Positions 32,331 through 44,244 of a stretch of 64,000 nucleotides of DNA are shown here, in pieces (the stretch's first letter is position 1; every line of letters starts with the position of its first letter). The stretch is from Closterium sp. NIES-65 (Eukaryota; Streptophyta; Zygnematophyceae; Desmidiales; Closteriaceae): NCBI GenBank assembly GCA_948144175.1, contig CANXME010002181.1, positions 2,170,001 to 2,234,000 on the forward strand, given 5' to 3'. A program made the translations under genes and the position numbers. The notes below the pieces were generated by a model. The model saw only the letters and a program-made list of their open reading frames with translations, was not told the origin of the DNA and searched no databases.

Positions 32331-33932
32331 CGCCGTCACCTTCGTCTCTGCCGCCGCCTGACTCCGTGCTTCGCCAGGTTCTTAGCCTTCCGTCTTCTAC
32401 TGGTCTTCCGTTATAGCCTGGCTCACCGCTGCGTGCTCCTTCTCCTTACACTGAGCAGACATGAGGTCTTGCTGAGCGTCGTGCGCCTGCGTCTCGTCCT
32501 ATCTCGTCTTTTCACACTGTCTGCACTGATCGTACTGGTTGTCGTGTTCCTCGTGAGCGTCCGCCGGCTGTCCCCGGCACACACCTCATGGCCCTGCATC
32601 CTTCCTCTGTTCCGCAGCGTGTTCCCCTGCCGTCCCCTTCTGCGTCTTCTCTGCCTGACGTTCCAGACCCTGAGTCTGACCGCGCTCGTGCTGCTCACCC
32701 TACTGTCACGCGTCTGCTTGCCGCTGTTGTCACTGACCCTTCGTTTGAGTCCACTGCTTCGTCTACTTTAGTCGCTGAGTTTGTTCACTTTGCTGCTGCC
32801 TGTCGTCTAGACTTCGCAGCTAGTCTTGTTGCTGAGTCTGGGTCTGTCTGTCCTCCGTCCATCGGGGGTGAGTGTGCTCTTGGCACGGACGTCCTTGAGG
32901 ATAGGCAGGAGGACTTTGAATGTCTTGCAGCTGTTGTACCTCATCTCGTGGCCATGCTGCTTGCCCTTGAGGGAGACCCGGATGCTCCAGACATCCCGAA
33001 CCCGCGCTCTTACGCAGAGGCAATTTCGGGTCCCTACTCCTCTCAGCGGCACACAGTCATGGACGCAGAGATGGCATCCTGGAAGTCCACAGGCACTTAC
33101 GTCGATGAACTGCCCCCTCCTGGGGCGAACATCGTCGATGGCATGTGGATTTTCAGGGTGAAGTGGCCGCCGGGTTCTCCGCCTATCTTCAAGGCTCGTT
33201 ACGTTGCACGAGGCTTCAGTCATCCACAGGGAGTGGACTTCTTCTAGACCTTCTCCCCCACCCCAAAGATGACCACTCTTTGGGTGCTGCTGCACGTCAC
33301 CGCTCAGCGTGACTACGAGCTTCACTCTCTGAACTTCAGCACAACCTTCGTACAGGGCAGTCTGCACGAGGAGATCTAGCCGCGCCGACTACCTGGCTTC
33401 ACTGGGTTGTTCCCTCCTGGTACCCAGTGGAGCCTTCGTCGGCCGGTCTACGGTCTCCGCCAGGCACCTCGTGAGTGGCACGACACACTGAGGAAGATGC
33501 TTGCGGCTCTTGGGTTCGCCCCTTCCACTGCAGACGCGTCGCTGTTTCTACGAACCGACACTTCGCTGCCACCGTTCTACATCCTCGTGTACGTCGACGA
33601 CTTGGTCTTTGCCACTGCTGACATTGAGGCCCTCGCCCTGATGAAGTCAGAGCTGCAGAAGAGACACACGTGCACAGACCTGGGTGAGCTTCGCAGTTAC
33701 CTTGGCTTCATGATCACCCGGGACAGAGCACGCCGCACCATCACCCTGACTCAGTCACACATGGTACAGCAGGTCCTTCAGCGCTTCGGCTTCACCTGGT
33801 CCTCGCCACAGTCCACTCCTCTGGCTACAGGCCACTCACTCTCAGCTCCACCTTCGGACGAGTCCGTAGAGCCGAGTGGTCCATACCCAGAGCTAGTGGG
33901 CTGCCTCATGTACCTGATGACCTGCACTCGAC

Positions 33933-34064
33933 TGTCAGAACATTATAGCTTACTTATTTGTGTAGGCTATAGTGGGGTATCCCATAGGGGGTACAACCCA
34001 ATTAGGGTTTCCTATTTGTACTCTCTTCGTTCATAGTCATTTCATTCTCGTTCACATTTTCTCA
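33933..34064 (+). repeat. 5' LTR of the young copia element (132 bp)
   Basis: Begins TGTCAGAACATT and ends CATTTTCTCA. Identical to 41204-41335. Very short for a copia LTR. The primer site starts immediately after it. Confidence 0.93.
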
Positions 34065-34195
34065 TGGTATAGAGCAGGTTCCCCTGTGGGAACTGTTCCT
34101 AGGGCCCACCACGATTTTTTTTTTTTCCTGCCCGGAGCGCACTTAGCTCCTAACACGGGTGGCGCGTCGAGCCGCCTTAGTGGCCCCTATTGGCC

Positions 34196-34670
34196 GTCCT
34201 TACTGCCCCTCGAGCCACCCCCTACGGCCCCGCTTAGGCCCCGTCGGCCCCACTACGGCCCCGCTTAGGCCCCGTCGGCCCCGCTACGGCCTCGCTTAGG
34301 CCTCGCTACGGCCCCGCTTAGGCCCCGTCGGCCCCGCTACGGCCCCGCTTAGGCCCCGCTACGGCCCCGTCGGCCCCGCTTAGGCCCCGTTGGCCCCGCT
34401 ACGGCCCAGCTTAGGCCCCGCTACGGCCCCGCTACGGCCCCGTCGGTCCCGCTTGGGCCCCGCTTAGGCCCCGCTACGGCCCCGCTACGGCCCCGTCGGC
34501 CTTGTCGGCCCCACTACGGCCCCGCTTAGGCCCCGTCGGCCCCGCTACAGCCCCGCTTAGGCCCCGCTACGGCCCCGCTGGCCCCGCTTAGGCCCCGCTA
34601 CGGCCCCGCTACGGCCCCGCTGGCCCCGCTTAGGCCCCGCTACGGCCCCACTACGGCCCCGCTACAGCCG
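34196..34670. repeat. GC-rich tandem repeat in the copia leader
   Basis: Units of about 11-14 bp alternate GGCCCCGCTTA, GGCCCCGCTAC and GGCCCCGTC, roughly 35 units in all. They lie between the primer site and gag, where packaging and dimerisation signals sit in LTR elements, but no function is shown. Confidence 0.85.
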
Positions 34671-37600
34671 CCCGTGAGCTGCCAGTGCGCCGCCCGTCAG
34701 CCGCCCTCAGCCGCCCGACGTGCCGCCCGTGCAGCCGCCCTCGGACGCCCGTGAGTCGCCCGTGCAGCCGCCCGTGAGCCGTCCGTCACGACGCCCGCGC
34801 CGCCCGTGTCACCCGCGTCACCCGAGCCGCGCGCGCTGCCCGAGCAGCAGAGCCACCCGAGTCGCCCGTGCAGCTGAACGCCCGAGCCGCCCGAGCCGCC
34901 CGAGCCGCCTACGGTGCCGAGCGCCGGGTCCTGTGGGGCTGCTGCTACTCCTGGGCCGGCGGAGTTACTGAGCTGCCGTGTTGGTGTCCTACTGAGCTGC
35001 TCGACCCTTCCTCTCTGGTGAGACTGTCGGCTGCTATCATGGCCACCCCTAGTGTCCTGGCCTTTGACGCTGAGGATCGCGCCATTGACTTTGCGGTCTG
35101 GGTCGAGGACCTGCAGCTGTACTTGCAGTGCGATTCAGTAGACGACATCTCTCTCTTTGACTTTGCCTCTGGCGCTGTCCCTGCCCCTCCTGCTGATGCT
35201 GACCCCACTGTTCGCTCCAAGTGGGCCACACGCGATGCTGCTGCACGTCTTGCTGTGCGTCGCCACCTCCCTTCCTCCGAGCGTGCACACTTTAGTCAGT
35301 GCAAGAGTGCGCAGGCCTTGTACGATGCTGTAGTTGTGCGCTACTCCTCCCCTTCCACTGCTACACTGAGCCGCCTCATGCTACCTTACCTCTTCCCTGA
35401 CCTTGCTGCCTTTCCTACAGTCGCTGACCTCTTTACCCACCTTCGCGCTAGTGACACTCGCTACCGAGATGCGCTTCCTGCTGCCTTCTGTGCCGAAAAC
35501 CCCCCTCCCATGTACATCACCCTCTACTTTCTAGTCACCCGTCTCCCTGAGTCCCTTCGTGCCGTTAGGGACCAGTTTCTCTCTGTCTGTCCCACCACCC
35601 TCACTGTCGACCTCCCCGAGAAGTCCCTGCTTGCGGCCGAGAAGAGCATAGTCGCTGTAGGGGCCTCTCGTGGTGACCCCCGCACCCCCATCTTTGAGGG
35701 GTGTTCTCCTTCCCCCCTGTTACCCTCTGTCGCCTCTGCTGCTGCGGCCGACCTGGTTGGTCTAGAGTCGGTCGGTGCGGCGTCTACCCCCAGCGGCAGG
35801 CGCCGCTCTGGCAAGGGCAAGGGGGGCAAGGGAGCGCGTGGAGCTAGCGGGGGCGGTGGCGGAGGAGGTGGGGGCGGCGGGGTGAGTGGGGGTGGCGGTG
35901 GAGGTGGTGGCGGGGGTGGAGGTACTAGTGGCGGCAGTGGAGGCGGAGGTGGCGGCGGAGGTGGCGGTGGAGGTGGCAGTGGGAGCGGCGGGGGCGAGGG
36001 TGGCGGTGGCGGCGGTGGCGGCGGAGGCGGGGGTGGCGGTGGTGGAGGTGGTCGGAGTGGCTCATCCCAGCGGAGCAGCACTGGGGGTGGTCAGCGCCAG
36101 CAGCAGCAGCAGCAGCAGCGCTCTCGCGACGTCCCCGCCCCTCAGCAGCTCCGTGAGTGGTACTCGCAGCGTCAGCGTGGTGGGGCGTTCGGTCCCTGCA
36201 CCTACGTCCTTCGCACCGGCGACCGTGCGGGTGAGCAGTGTGGGGGCACCCACACCGCCCGCCGCTGCTTTGCCCGCTTGACCGACGCTTGGCGCCAGCA
36301 GTTTCCAGAGGCCTCTGAGATCCCCCACTGGGGAGAGCTGTCTAGGGCTGGTGTAGCTATCTTTGATCTTGACTTTGATGCTATCCTTGCTGCCATGTAT
36401 GCTGTGACTGTTAGTGATGAGGGTGACTGTTACCGGTGTTTCCCGCCCGACCCGGGCATTGGTACTGCTGCGTCAGGTGCCAGTGAGGCTGCTGCTCTAG
36501 GTGCCAGTGCGTCTGTGCTCTCAGGTACTAGTGAGTCTGCACTCTCAGGTACTGTGTCGGCTTCGGCCTCTCACACCTTCACCCTTGACTCTGGGGCGTC
36601 TCGCTCCTTCTTTCGGGACCGCACCACTCTCACGCCGCTTAGTCGGCCGGTTGCGATGTCCCTGGCTGACCCCTCTGGGGGTCCTGTCCTGTCTCGTTTC
36701 TCCAAAGTCCTCCCGTGTCCGGCGGCTCCCTCTGGCACCCTGGCTGGTCTCTACCACCCCTCGTTCTCTACGAACCTGGTGAGTGGTGCTGACCTACAGG
36801 ATGTGGGTGTCCACCAATTCACTCCTGCTCGTCAGCGGGTGACACACTGCACAGAGGCTAGCACAGGTCGCCACCTGGCTACGTTTACACGTCAGCCAGG
36901 GTCGAGCCTTTACACACTGACCACTGCTTCTCCTCCAGGTACTGAGTCTGGTAGAGTCCCTTCGTCTGGTCAGGTGTTTGCTGCAGCGTCCAGGTCTGGT
37001 CCTGAGTCTGCTCCCTGTTCGTGTCGCCGTCTGTCTCACGAGACCCTCCTCTGGCACCACCGCCTTGGCCACCCCTCTCTGCTTCGGCTCAGAGGCATGG
37101 CCTCCCGTCTTCTTGTGTCTGGTCTCCCCCGGTCCCTCCCTCCCCTTCCTCAGGGCCCTGGCCCTGCCTGTGTCCCCTGTGTCGAGGGGCGCCAGCGTGC
37201 TGCCCCTCACTCCTCCCAGTTTCCTCCGACAGAGGCTCCGTTGCAGACGCTTCACATGGACGTGTGGGGCCCTGCCCGCGTCCGTGGACTCGGTCACGAG
37301 CGCTACTTCCTGTTGGTGGTTGACGACTACTCGCGCTACACCACAGTCTTCCCCTTGCGCAGCAAGGGTGATGTCACTGAGGTGCTGATCGACTGGATCC
37401 GCGCAGCTCAGGCAGAGCTTTGGCTCGGACTTTCGTATGTTGCGTCTGCACTCGGACAGAGGCGGAGAGTTCTCCTCTGGCCTTCTGCGTGCCTACTGTC
37501 GTGCGCGAGGCATCCGTCAGACCTTCACGCTTCCGGACTCACCGCAGCAAAATGGGATTGCAGAGCGCCGCATTGGCATGGTCATGGACGTCGCTCGTAC

Positions 37601-38099
37601 GTCTATGATGCATGCGGCTGCCCCCCATTTTCTGTGGCCGTTTGCGGTCAGGTACGCGGCGCATCAGATCAACCTCCACCCCAGGGTCTCCAGGCCGGAG
37701 ACCTCCCCAGCCCTGCTGTGGACGGGGAAGGTTGGCGATGCGTCGGCGTTCCGGGTCTGGGGATCTCGGGCATTTGTCCGCGACTTGTCTGCGGACAAGC
37801 TGTCCCCTCGCGCTACTCCCTGCGTCTTCCTGGGGTTCCCCCCCGACGCCCCTGGGTGGCAGTTCTACCACCCCACCTCTCGCCGTGTTCTGTCCTCCTA
37901 GGACGTCACGTTCGACGAGTCGGTACCCTACTACCGCCTCTTCCCCTACCGCACTCCGTCCCTCCCCCCGCCCCCGCTCTTCTTGGTACCAGGTCCCCCC
38001 CCGGTCGACCCCCTCCCCCCTCAGGGTCCTGCCCCTTCAGGTGTGTCCCAGGTAGACGCGGTCGAGCCTGTCGAGGTCACTGGTGACTCTGGTGCTGCT

Positions 38100-38340
38100 G
38101 CGGGTGCTGGGCTTGGGGGTGCTGAGACTGGAGGTGCTACGCCTGGAGGTGCTTTGCCTGGGGGTGCTGAGAGTGGGGGTGCTGAGCCTGGGGGTGCTGA
38201 GCCTGGGGGTGCTGAGCCTGGGGGTGCTGAGCCTGGGGGTGCTGAGCCTGGGGGTGCTGAGCCTGGGGATGCTGAGACTGGAGGTACTACGCCTGGAGGT
38301 GCTTTGCCTGGGGGTGCTGAGCCTGGAGGTTCTTCGCCTG
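38100..38340 (+). repeat. 15-bp tandem repeat coding for Gly-Gly-Ala-Glu-Pro
   Basis: The unit GGTGCTGAGCCTGGG is repeated with small changes and keeps frame, giving a GGAEP-type linker between the integrase and reverse-transcriptase parts of the young copia element. Confidence 0.85.
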
Positions 38341-41203
38341 GAGGTTCTCCGGGTGCTTCGATTCGCCGGGAGCCACTCTCCCCACAGGAGCTGCGTGAGT
38401 GGTTTGCCCGGCGCTGGAGGCGTGCTGCTGGTGCTGGAGGTTCTTCGACTGCTGAGGGTGCTGCTGCCGCGGGTCCCGGAGGTTCTCGTCCTGGGAGTTC
38501 TGGAGCTGCTGGGCCTGCGGGTTCGACTGGAGCTGGTGCTACTGAGGGTGTTGGCGCTGAGACTGTCACTGGCGGTCCGACTGGCGGTGCTCTTGGTGCT
38601 GCTGGAGGTTCTGGGACTGCTGGAGGTGCTACTGGGGGTTCTGGTGCTGCTGGAGGTGCTGCTGGAGCGGGTGCTCCTGCTTGGGGTACTGGTGCTATCC
38701 CTGCTGTTTCTGGCGTCGCCACGCGGCCCCGATCGTACTTCGTTCCGCTCCTGCAGCAGGTTCTTGGTCTTACACCTTCTTTTGGTCCTCTTCCTTCTCC
38801 CTTAGCGGGTCCACAGCCTGTCCTGTCGCGGTCACAGCTACAGCCTGCCTCCCCTTTGCCTGCTCCTTCTCCCTACACTGGTCCGACTGGAGGTCTTACT
38901 GAGCGTCGTGAGCCTGCGTCTCGTCCTGCGTCGCCTGTTCGTACTGCGCGCACTAGTGGTCGCGGTTCGCATCAGCGTCCTCCTCCTGTCCCTGGCACGC
39001 ACCGGATGTCTCTGCGTCCGTCCACTGCTCCTCTGCGTGCCCCTTTGCCTTCTCCTCTTGCTTCCTCTCTTCCTGCTCTTGCCGACCCGGAGTCGGACTC
39101 TCTTCGTGCTGCCAGTCCTACTGTCACGCGTCTCCTTGCTACCGCTGTCACTGACCCTTCTTTCGAGTCTTCTGCTGCGTCTGCCCTTGTCACTGAGCTC
39201 GTCGACTTTGCTGCGCGCTGTCGTCTAGACTTCGCTGCTAGTCTTGTCGCTGAGTCTGAGTCTGCCTGTCCTCCGTCCGTCGGGGGTGAGTGTGCCCTTG
39301 GCACGGACGTCCTTGAGGACAGGCAGGAGGAGTTCCAGTGTCTGGCCGCCGCTTCACCTCATCTCGCGTCTGTACTGCTCGCCCCTGAGGGAGGCCCGGT
39401 TGCACTAGACATCCCGACTCCGCGCTCTTACGCGGAGGCGATAGAGGGTCCCTACTCCTCTCAGTGGCAGGCAGCTATGGATGCAGAGATGGCTTCCTGG
39501 AAGTCCACAGGCACCTACGTTGACGCTGTTCCCCCTCCTGGGGCGAACATAGTCAGTTGCATGTGGATCTTCAGGGTGAAGCGGCCGGCGGGTTCTCCGC
39601 CTGTCTTCAAGGCGCGTTACGTGGCTCGTGGCTTCAGTCAGCGGCAGGGAGTTGACTACTTTCAGACCTTCTCCCCCACCCCGAAGATGACCACTCTTCG
39701 GGTACTGCTGCACGTTGCTGCTCACCGTGACTACGAGCTGCACTCTCTCGACTTCAGCACTGCTTTCTTGCAGGGCAGCCTGCACGAGGAGATCTGGCTG
39801 CGTCGCCCTCCTGGTTTCACTGGGTCTTTCCCTCCTGGTACCCAGTGGAGCCTCCGGCGTCCAGTCTACGGTCTCCGCCAGGCGCCACGTGAGTGGCACG
39901 ACACACTGAGGACTACGCTGGCGGCACTTGGGTTTGCTCCTTCTACTGCCGACCCGTCGCTGTTTCTGCGCACCGACACCTCTCTGCCGCTGTTCTACAT
40001 CCTCGTGTACGTCGACGACTTGGTCTTTGCCACAGCTGACACTGCTGGACTTGCCTACGTGAAGTCCGAGCTGCAGAAGAGACACACGTGCACTGACCTG
40101 GGTGAACTACGCAGCTACCTTGGCTTGCAGATCACCCGGGACAGAGCACGCCGCACCATTACCCTGACTCAGTCACACATGGTGCAGCAGGTCCTTCAGC
40201 GCTTCGGCTTCACGTACTCCTCGCCTCAGGCCACTCCTCTGCCTACTCGCCACTCGCTCTCAGCTCTGCCTTCGGATGAGTCCGTAGAGTCGAGTGGCCC
40301 GTATGCAGAGCTTGTTGGCTGCCTCATGTACCTGATGACCTGCACACGACCTGACCTTGCATACCCTCTTAGCATTCTTGCACGCTATGTTGCTCCTGGG
40401 AGACACCGACCAGAGCACATGGCTGCAGCGAAGAGGGTGTTGCGCTACTTGTGCAGTACGTCGGGCATGGGGCTAGTGCTTGGAGGGCGCAGTCCAGTGG
40501 TCCTCACTGGGCACGCGGACGCTTCTTGGGCTGACGACCAGGCTACGTAGCGGTCGTCACAGGGTTACACCTTCAGCCTTGGTTCCGGCTCTGTTTCGTG
40601 GCGGGCTACCCGCTCGTCTTCTGTCCTCGGCTCCAGTTGTGAGGCTGAGATCTACGCCGGGGCTATGGCTGCCCAGGAGCTTCGCTGGCTCACCTACCTG
40701 CTGACCGACCTTGGAGAGCCGCCTCGTTCTCCTCTTGTCCTGTACGTAGACAACAAGGCCATGCTGGCCTTGTGTCGAGAGCAGCGACTGGAGCACAGGA
40801 CAAAGCACATTGCTCTCCGCTACTTTCTTGCTCGTGAGCTACAGCAGCGTGGACAGTTGCGACTTGCGTACGTGGCCTCTGAGGCCAACACTGCTGATGT
40901 CTTCACCAAGGCACTTGCGCCTTGTGATCATCAGCGCTGTTGCACGCAGCTGGGTCTTGTGCTTGTCTTTCCTCACTTGCTCACTTCTTGACCTTGCTTG
41001 TACCTGCACCTATATATACTCTTGCTCTTGCTTGCTTGACTCTTGTATATCTCTATATATGATCTTGCATGTGAACTGGCCTTATGGCCTTTGAACTTGT
41101 GCTCGGAATGTGTGGTGACTTTGTGATCCACCCTGAGCTTTGCTTTGCTTTGCTTGACTGGTCTTGTGACCCCTTGTTCTCCCCCACTTTGCCTATGGGG
41201 GTG

Positions 41204-41335
41204 TGTCAGAACATTATAGCTTACTTATTTGTGTAGGCTATAGTGGGGTATCCCATAGGGGGTACAACCCAATTAGGGTTTCCTATTTGTACTCTCTTCG
41301 TTCATAGTCATTTCATTCTCGTTCACATTTTCTCA
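41204..41335 (+). repeat. 3' LTR of the young copia element (132 bp)
   Basis: Identical partner of 33933-34064, preceded by a purine-rich priming tract and followed by the TCGAC duplication, then by the RNase H part of the older host element. Confidence 0.93.
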
Positions 41336-42205
41336 TCGACCTGACCTTGTATACCCTCTTGGCCTTCTGGCTCGCTACGTGGCTCCTGGTAGGCACCGAA
41401 AGGTGCACATGGATGCTGCTCAGAGGGTAATGCGCTACTTGTGCAATACATCGGGCATGGGGCTCGTGCTTGGAGGGCGGAGCCCAGTTGTCCTCACTGG
41501 GCACTCAGACGCTTCTTGGGTTGACGACCTAGGTACGCAGCGGTCGTCAGAGGGATACACATTCAGCCTTGGCTCTGGCTCTGTTTCGTGGCGGTCTACA
41601 CGCCCGTCTTCTGTACTTAGCTCCAGTTGTGAGGCTGAGGTCTACGCCACAGCCATGGCTGCACAGGAGCTACGCTGGCTCACCTACCTGCTGACCGACT
41701 TGGGAGAGCGGCCTCGTTCTCCTCCAGTTCTGTACGTATACAGCAAGGCCGCCATTGCCTTGTGTCAGAAGCACAAACTAGAGCACAGAACGAAGCACAT
41801 TGCTCTGCGTTACTTCCTTGCTCGAAAGTTGCAGCAACGTGGTCAGTTTCGTCTTGCTCACGTGGCCATTCGGGCCAACACTGCTAATATATTCACCAAG
41901 GCACGTCCGTCTGGTAATCATCAGTGCTTTTGTACTTTGTTAGGCCTTGTGCCTACGTTTCCTTACTTGCTGTAGACTTTGCGTGTACTGACCTATATAT
42001 ATGTATAGCTGCATGCTTGCTCTTGCTAGGTAGTAATCACTATGCTGTTGTTGGTATATGTATACCTCTGCATGTGAACTGGCCATGTGGCCCTTTGCTT
42101 TTGCTTAATGTGTGTGGTGACGTTGTGATCCACCCTGAGCTTGCATTGCTTTTCTTGACTGGTCTTGTGATCCCTTGCTCTCCCCCACTTTGCCTATGGG
42201 GGTGT

Positions 42206-42332
42206 GTTATATATGTGTTATATATGTGTAGGCTGTAGTGGGGTAGCCAATATGGGGTATAGCCCCTTTAGGATTTCATACTTGTACCAAACTTTGACCT
42301 AGTTCATTCATTCCTGCTAGTTGTTTCTGACA
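42206..42332 (+). repeat. Decayed LTR of the old copia element
   Basis: Shares TGTGTAGGCT.TAGTGGGGTA, GGGGTA.A.CCC and TTAGG.TTTC with the 132-bp LTRs of the younger element and follows a similar purine tract (CTATGGGGGTG). The limits are approximate. Confidence 0.55.
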
Positions 42333-43349
42333 CTTTTGTATCAACATAACATATCGTACCTTCCAATCAGTCCCACTATTTTTCTAAGTGCTGGTTGCAC
42401 CTATACGAATTCGAACAACGTCAGGAGTTGCATGCGTAGAATGTTGGATTAGTTGTTGCTTCATGACTATAACCATTATCTCTACTGACACCGACTGTGT
42501 GAGAATGCTCGCTCTCCTACATGACCCGCAGTGCTTGTGTAGCTTCATTAGACCCTTCTAATCAAATGTGATTAGATGTGAATGTGAGCCGATGTGGAAG
42601 ATGCATCTGGAAACCTTTTGAAGAGGAAATGGCAGGCTGAATGAATTTGTCTATGGTTTTGCAATTGGACTGTACGTAAGCACAGGACTTCTGAAACGGG
42701 TGGGGCTCTTGATTGAAGAATGCCTTGCTCTGAATTGTGAAAGTGAAATCCATCCATTCTGGACCGCGTCAGCATCATGCGAGGTACCGGTAATATAAAT
42801 CAAAACAACCACATGGGCTTGATACGCCAGTCTTCCAGAATCATACCGTATGTTTTCTGCAACAACGCATCCACAACTTGCATGGAATAGCTAATCGGTA
42901 CAAGATGGCAATTCTGTCAACTCTGGGCTGGTGCACATTCCACGTCATCCTAGGTCTTGCACCATGATGTGGTCTTCACTCTGGTTGCCACACAACACTG
43001 CAGTATGGCAGTTGACACGAAATATAGTGGGAAGCTTTCCCTAATGGCAGCCCATTGCACCTGCTAGCACAGCGAGAATGTCACAGTCACAGTCAAGCAG
43101 GGAGAGTCATTAGTAAGACATGGATTGCTAGTGATGGCGATGGATGATGGTGGTGCTGCTGGTGGTAAGGCCAATGAGTTGAAGAAGTGGCGATCAGATT
43201 TTAGCTGGGGGGCAAGAACACTATCCTGACTGCAGAGCAACTTGGACTGAGGAAGGTAACAAACAACCTTAAACCTTCTGCATTGAACGCAAGGAGCGAT
43301 GCTTACCAACCAGAGTTGTTCACACACCATGCTGGCTTTGACCATACTT
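42333..43349. other. No gene recognised
   Basis: Mixed-composition sequence between the old copia element and the 19-bp repeats. No open frame with a recognisable motif, and no inverted or direct repeat noticed. It could include upstream exons of the LRR gene that I cannot identify. Confidence 0.35.
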
Positions 43350-43560
43350 CCCCGACTCGTCTCATATGCCCCGACTCATCTCATATGCCCCGAATTGCCT
43401 CATGTGCCCCGAATTGTGTCATATGCCCCGACTCGTCTCATATGCCCCGAAATGTCTCATATGCCCCGACTCGTCTCATATGCCCCGAATGGTCTCATAT
43501 GCCCCGACTTGTCTCATACTGCCCTGACTTGTCCCATACTGCCCTGAATTGTGAGTCATG
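43350..43560. repeat. 19-bp tandem repeat, about 11 copies
   Basis: The unit CCCCGACTCGTCTCATATG decays toward the right (ACTTG, AATTG and CATACTG variants). The copies abut with no spacers, so this is a minisatellite and not a CRISPR array. Confidence 0.9.
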
Positions 43561-44244
43561 GCTCCTGGCTTGCAGATCTTGCCTCGTGCAGCTAAGGGAG
43601 TTGGGAATATGTGAGGACAGGGAGGGAAATAACCTGCAGAACTTGTTTACTGGTAGTGAGAGTCGGTGCCAATGCAAGGGCAATGGTGTAATGGGTTGAC
43701 GCAAGCATACGGATCTCCCATGCTTCTGGTTTGTAGCTCACATCTCGTGAAACTAAGGAGGTTCGGCATATGTGACCTGATAAAGCAATCTAACAGCAAC
43801 CTTTGCCGATGCTACTGGCTGAAGAATGCATATCTGGTGGGTGATTTGAGGGACACGTGGCCAGAGGGAGAGGGAGACAGCAGGAGGCGGGTGCAGGATA
43901 GGCAGATTGGACCAGTGTGATGGACGCTGCTGGCTGCGCTATGGACCGGGGGAAGGGGGGATGTCAATGCGGATGGTGACGGGGAAGGGGACGTTGAAGG
44001 GACCGGGGATGGGGGAGGGGATGGGAAAAGGGGAAGGGGACGGGGGAAGGGTGAAGGAGATGGAACTGGAAGGGAGTGGAGATTGAAAAGTGTATAGGGA
44101 GGGAGATGGGGGAACAATGATGGAGAGCGACGGTTGCACTATGCACATCTGGAGTGTGATCGGAGAAAAGGGGGCCACTGGGAGAGACCACTGAGTGATG
44201 GGAGAGAGAGGGCGCAGGGCACTCAGCCTCAGGGCAGGTCAGCC
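43561..44244. other. Possible LRR-like exon scraps and G-rich sequence
   Basis: 43566-43611 and 43728-43773 are weak direct repeats reading CRSCLVQLRELGICE and CSSHLVKLRRFGICD, a C..L..L..L.IC pattern that could be duplicated parts of an upstream LRR exon, though this is thin evidence. 43930-44110 is G/A-rich with GGGGAAGGGGAC units and no coding content. Confidence 0.3.

Larger units (their letters stand above)
33933..41335 (+). mobile_element. Young Ty1/copia LTR retrotransposon (7.4 kb)
   Basis: Flanked by 5-bp duplications TCGAC (33928-33932 and 41336-41340). The two 132-bp LTRs are identical, so the insertion is recent. A primer site TGGTATAGAGCAGG follows the first LTR, and the tract CCTATGGGGGTG precedes the second. 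A long GC-rich leader (34065-35039) comes before gag, which starts MATPSVLAFDAEDRAID at 35040 and has a long poly-Gly stretch (about 35845-36055). Then come protease (TLDSGASRSFFRD, near 36590), the zinc region (LLWHHRLGHPSLLRL, near 37060), integrase (about 37250-37900), a repeat-rich linker (38090-38690), reverse transcriptase (about 39540-40350, YVDD) and RNase H (about 40490-40960, GHADASWADD). It looks close to whole, with perhaps two to four breaks. It sits inside an older relative. Confidence 0.92.
29645..42332 (+). mobile_element. Old Ty1/copia element, broken, split by a younger copia
   Basis: Seen parts are gag (from about 29750, starting MATLNVLAFDPDGRPIEF, with a Gly-rich section), protease and pre-integrase remains (about 31170-31700), a repeat-rich linker (about 31860-32330), reverse transcriptase (about 33100-33930) and, beyond the inserted element, RNase H (about 41340-41950). 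A decayed LTR-like end lies at about 42206-42332. It resembles the younger element 33933-41335 throughout, so the two are close relatives. The 5' LTR was not found, and the left limit is an estimate. It is clearly broken in many places and much older than the element inside it. Confidence 0.75.

Noticed and set aside
35524-36081. Poly-proline frame on the minus strand
   Set aside because: It is the complement of the poly-Gly section of the copia gag region.
43350-43560. CRISPR-like array
   Set aside because: The 19-bp units abut without spacers and decay gradually; the genome is eukaryotic. It is a minisatellite.
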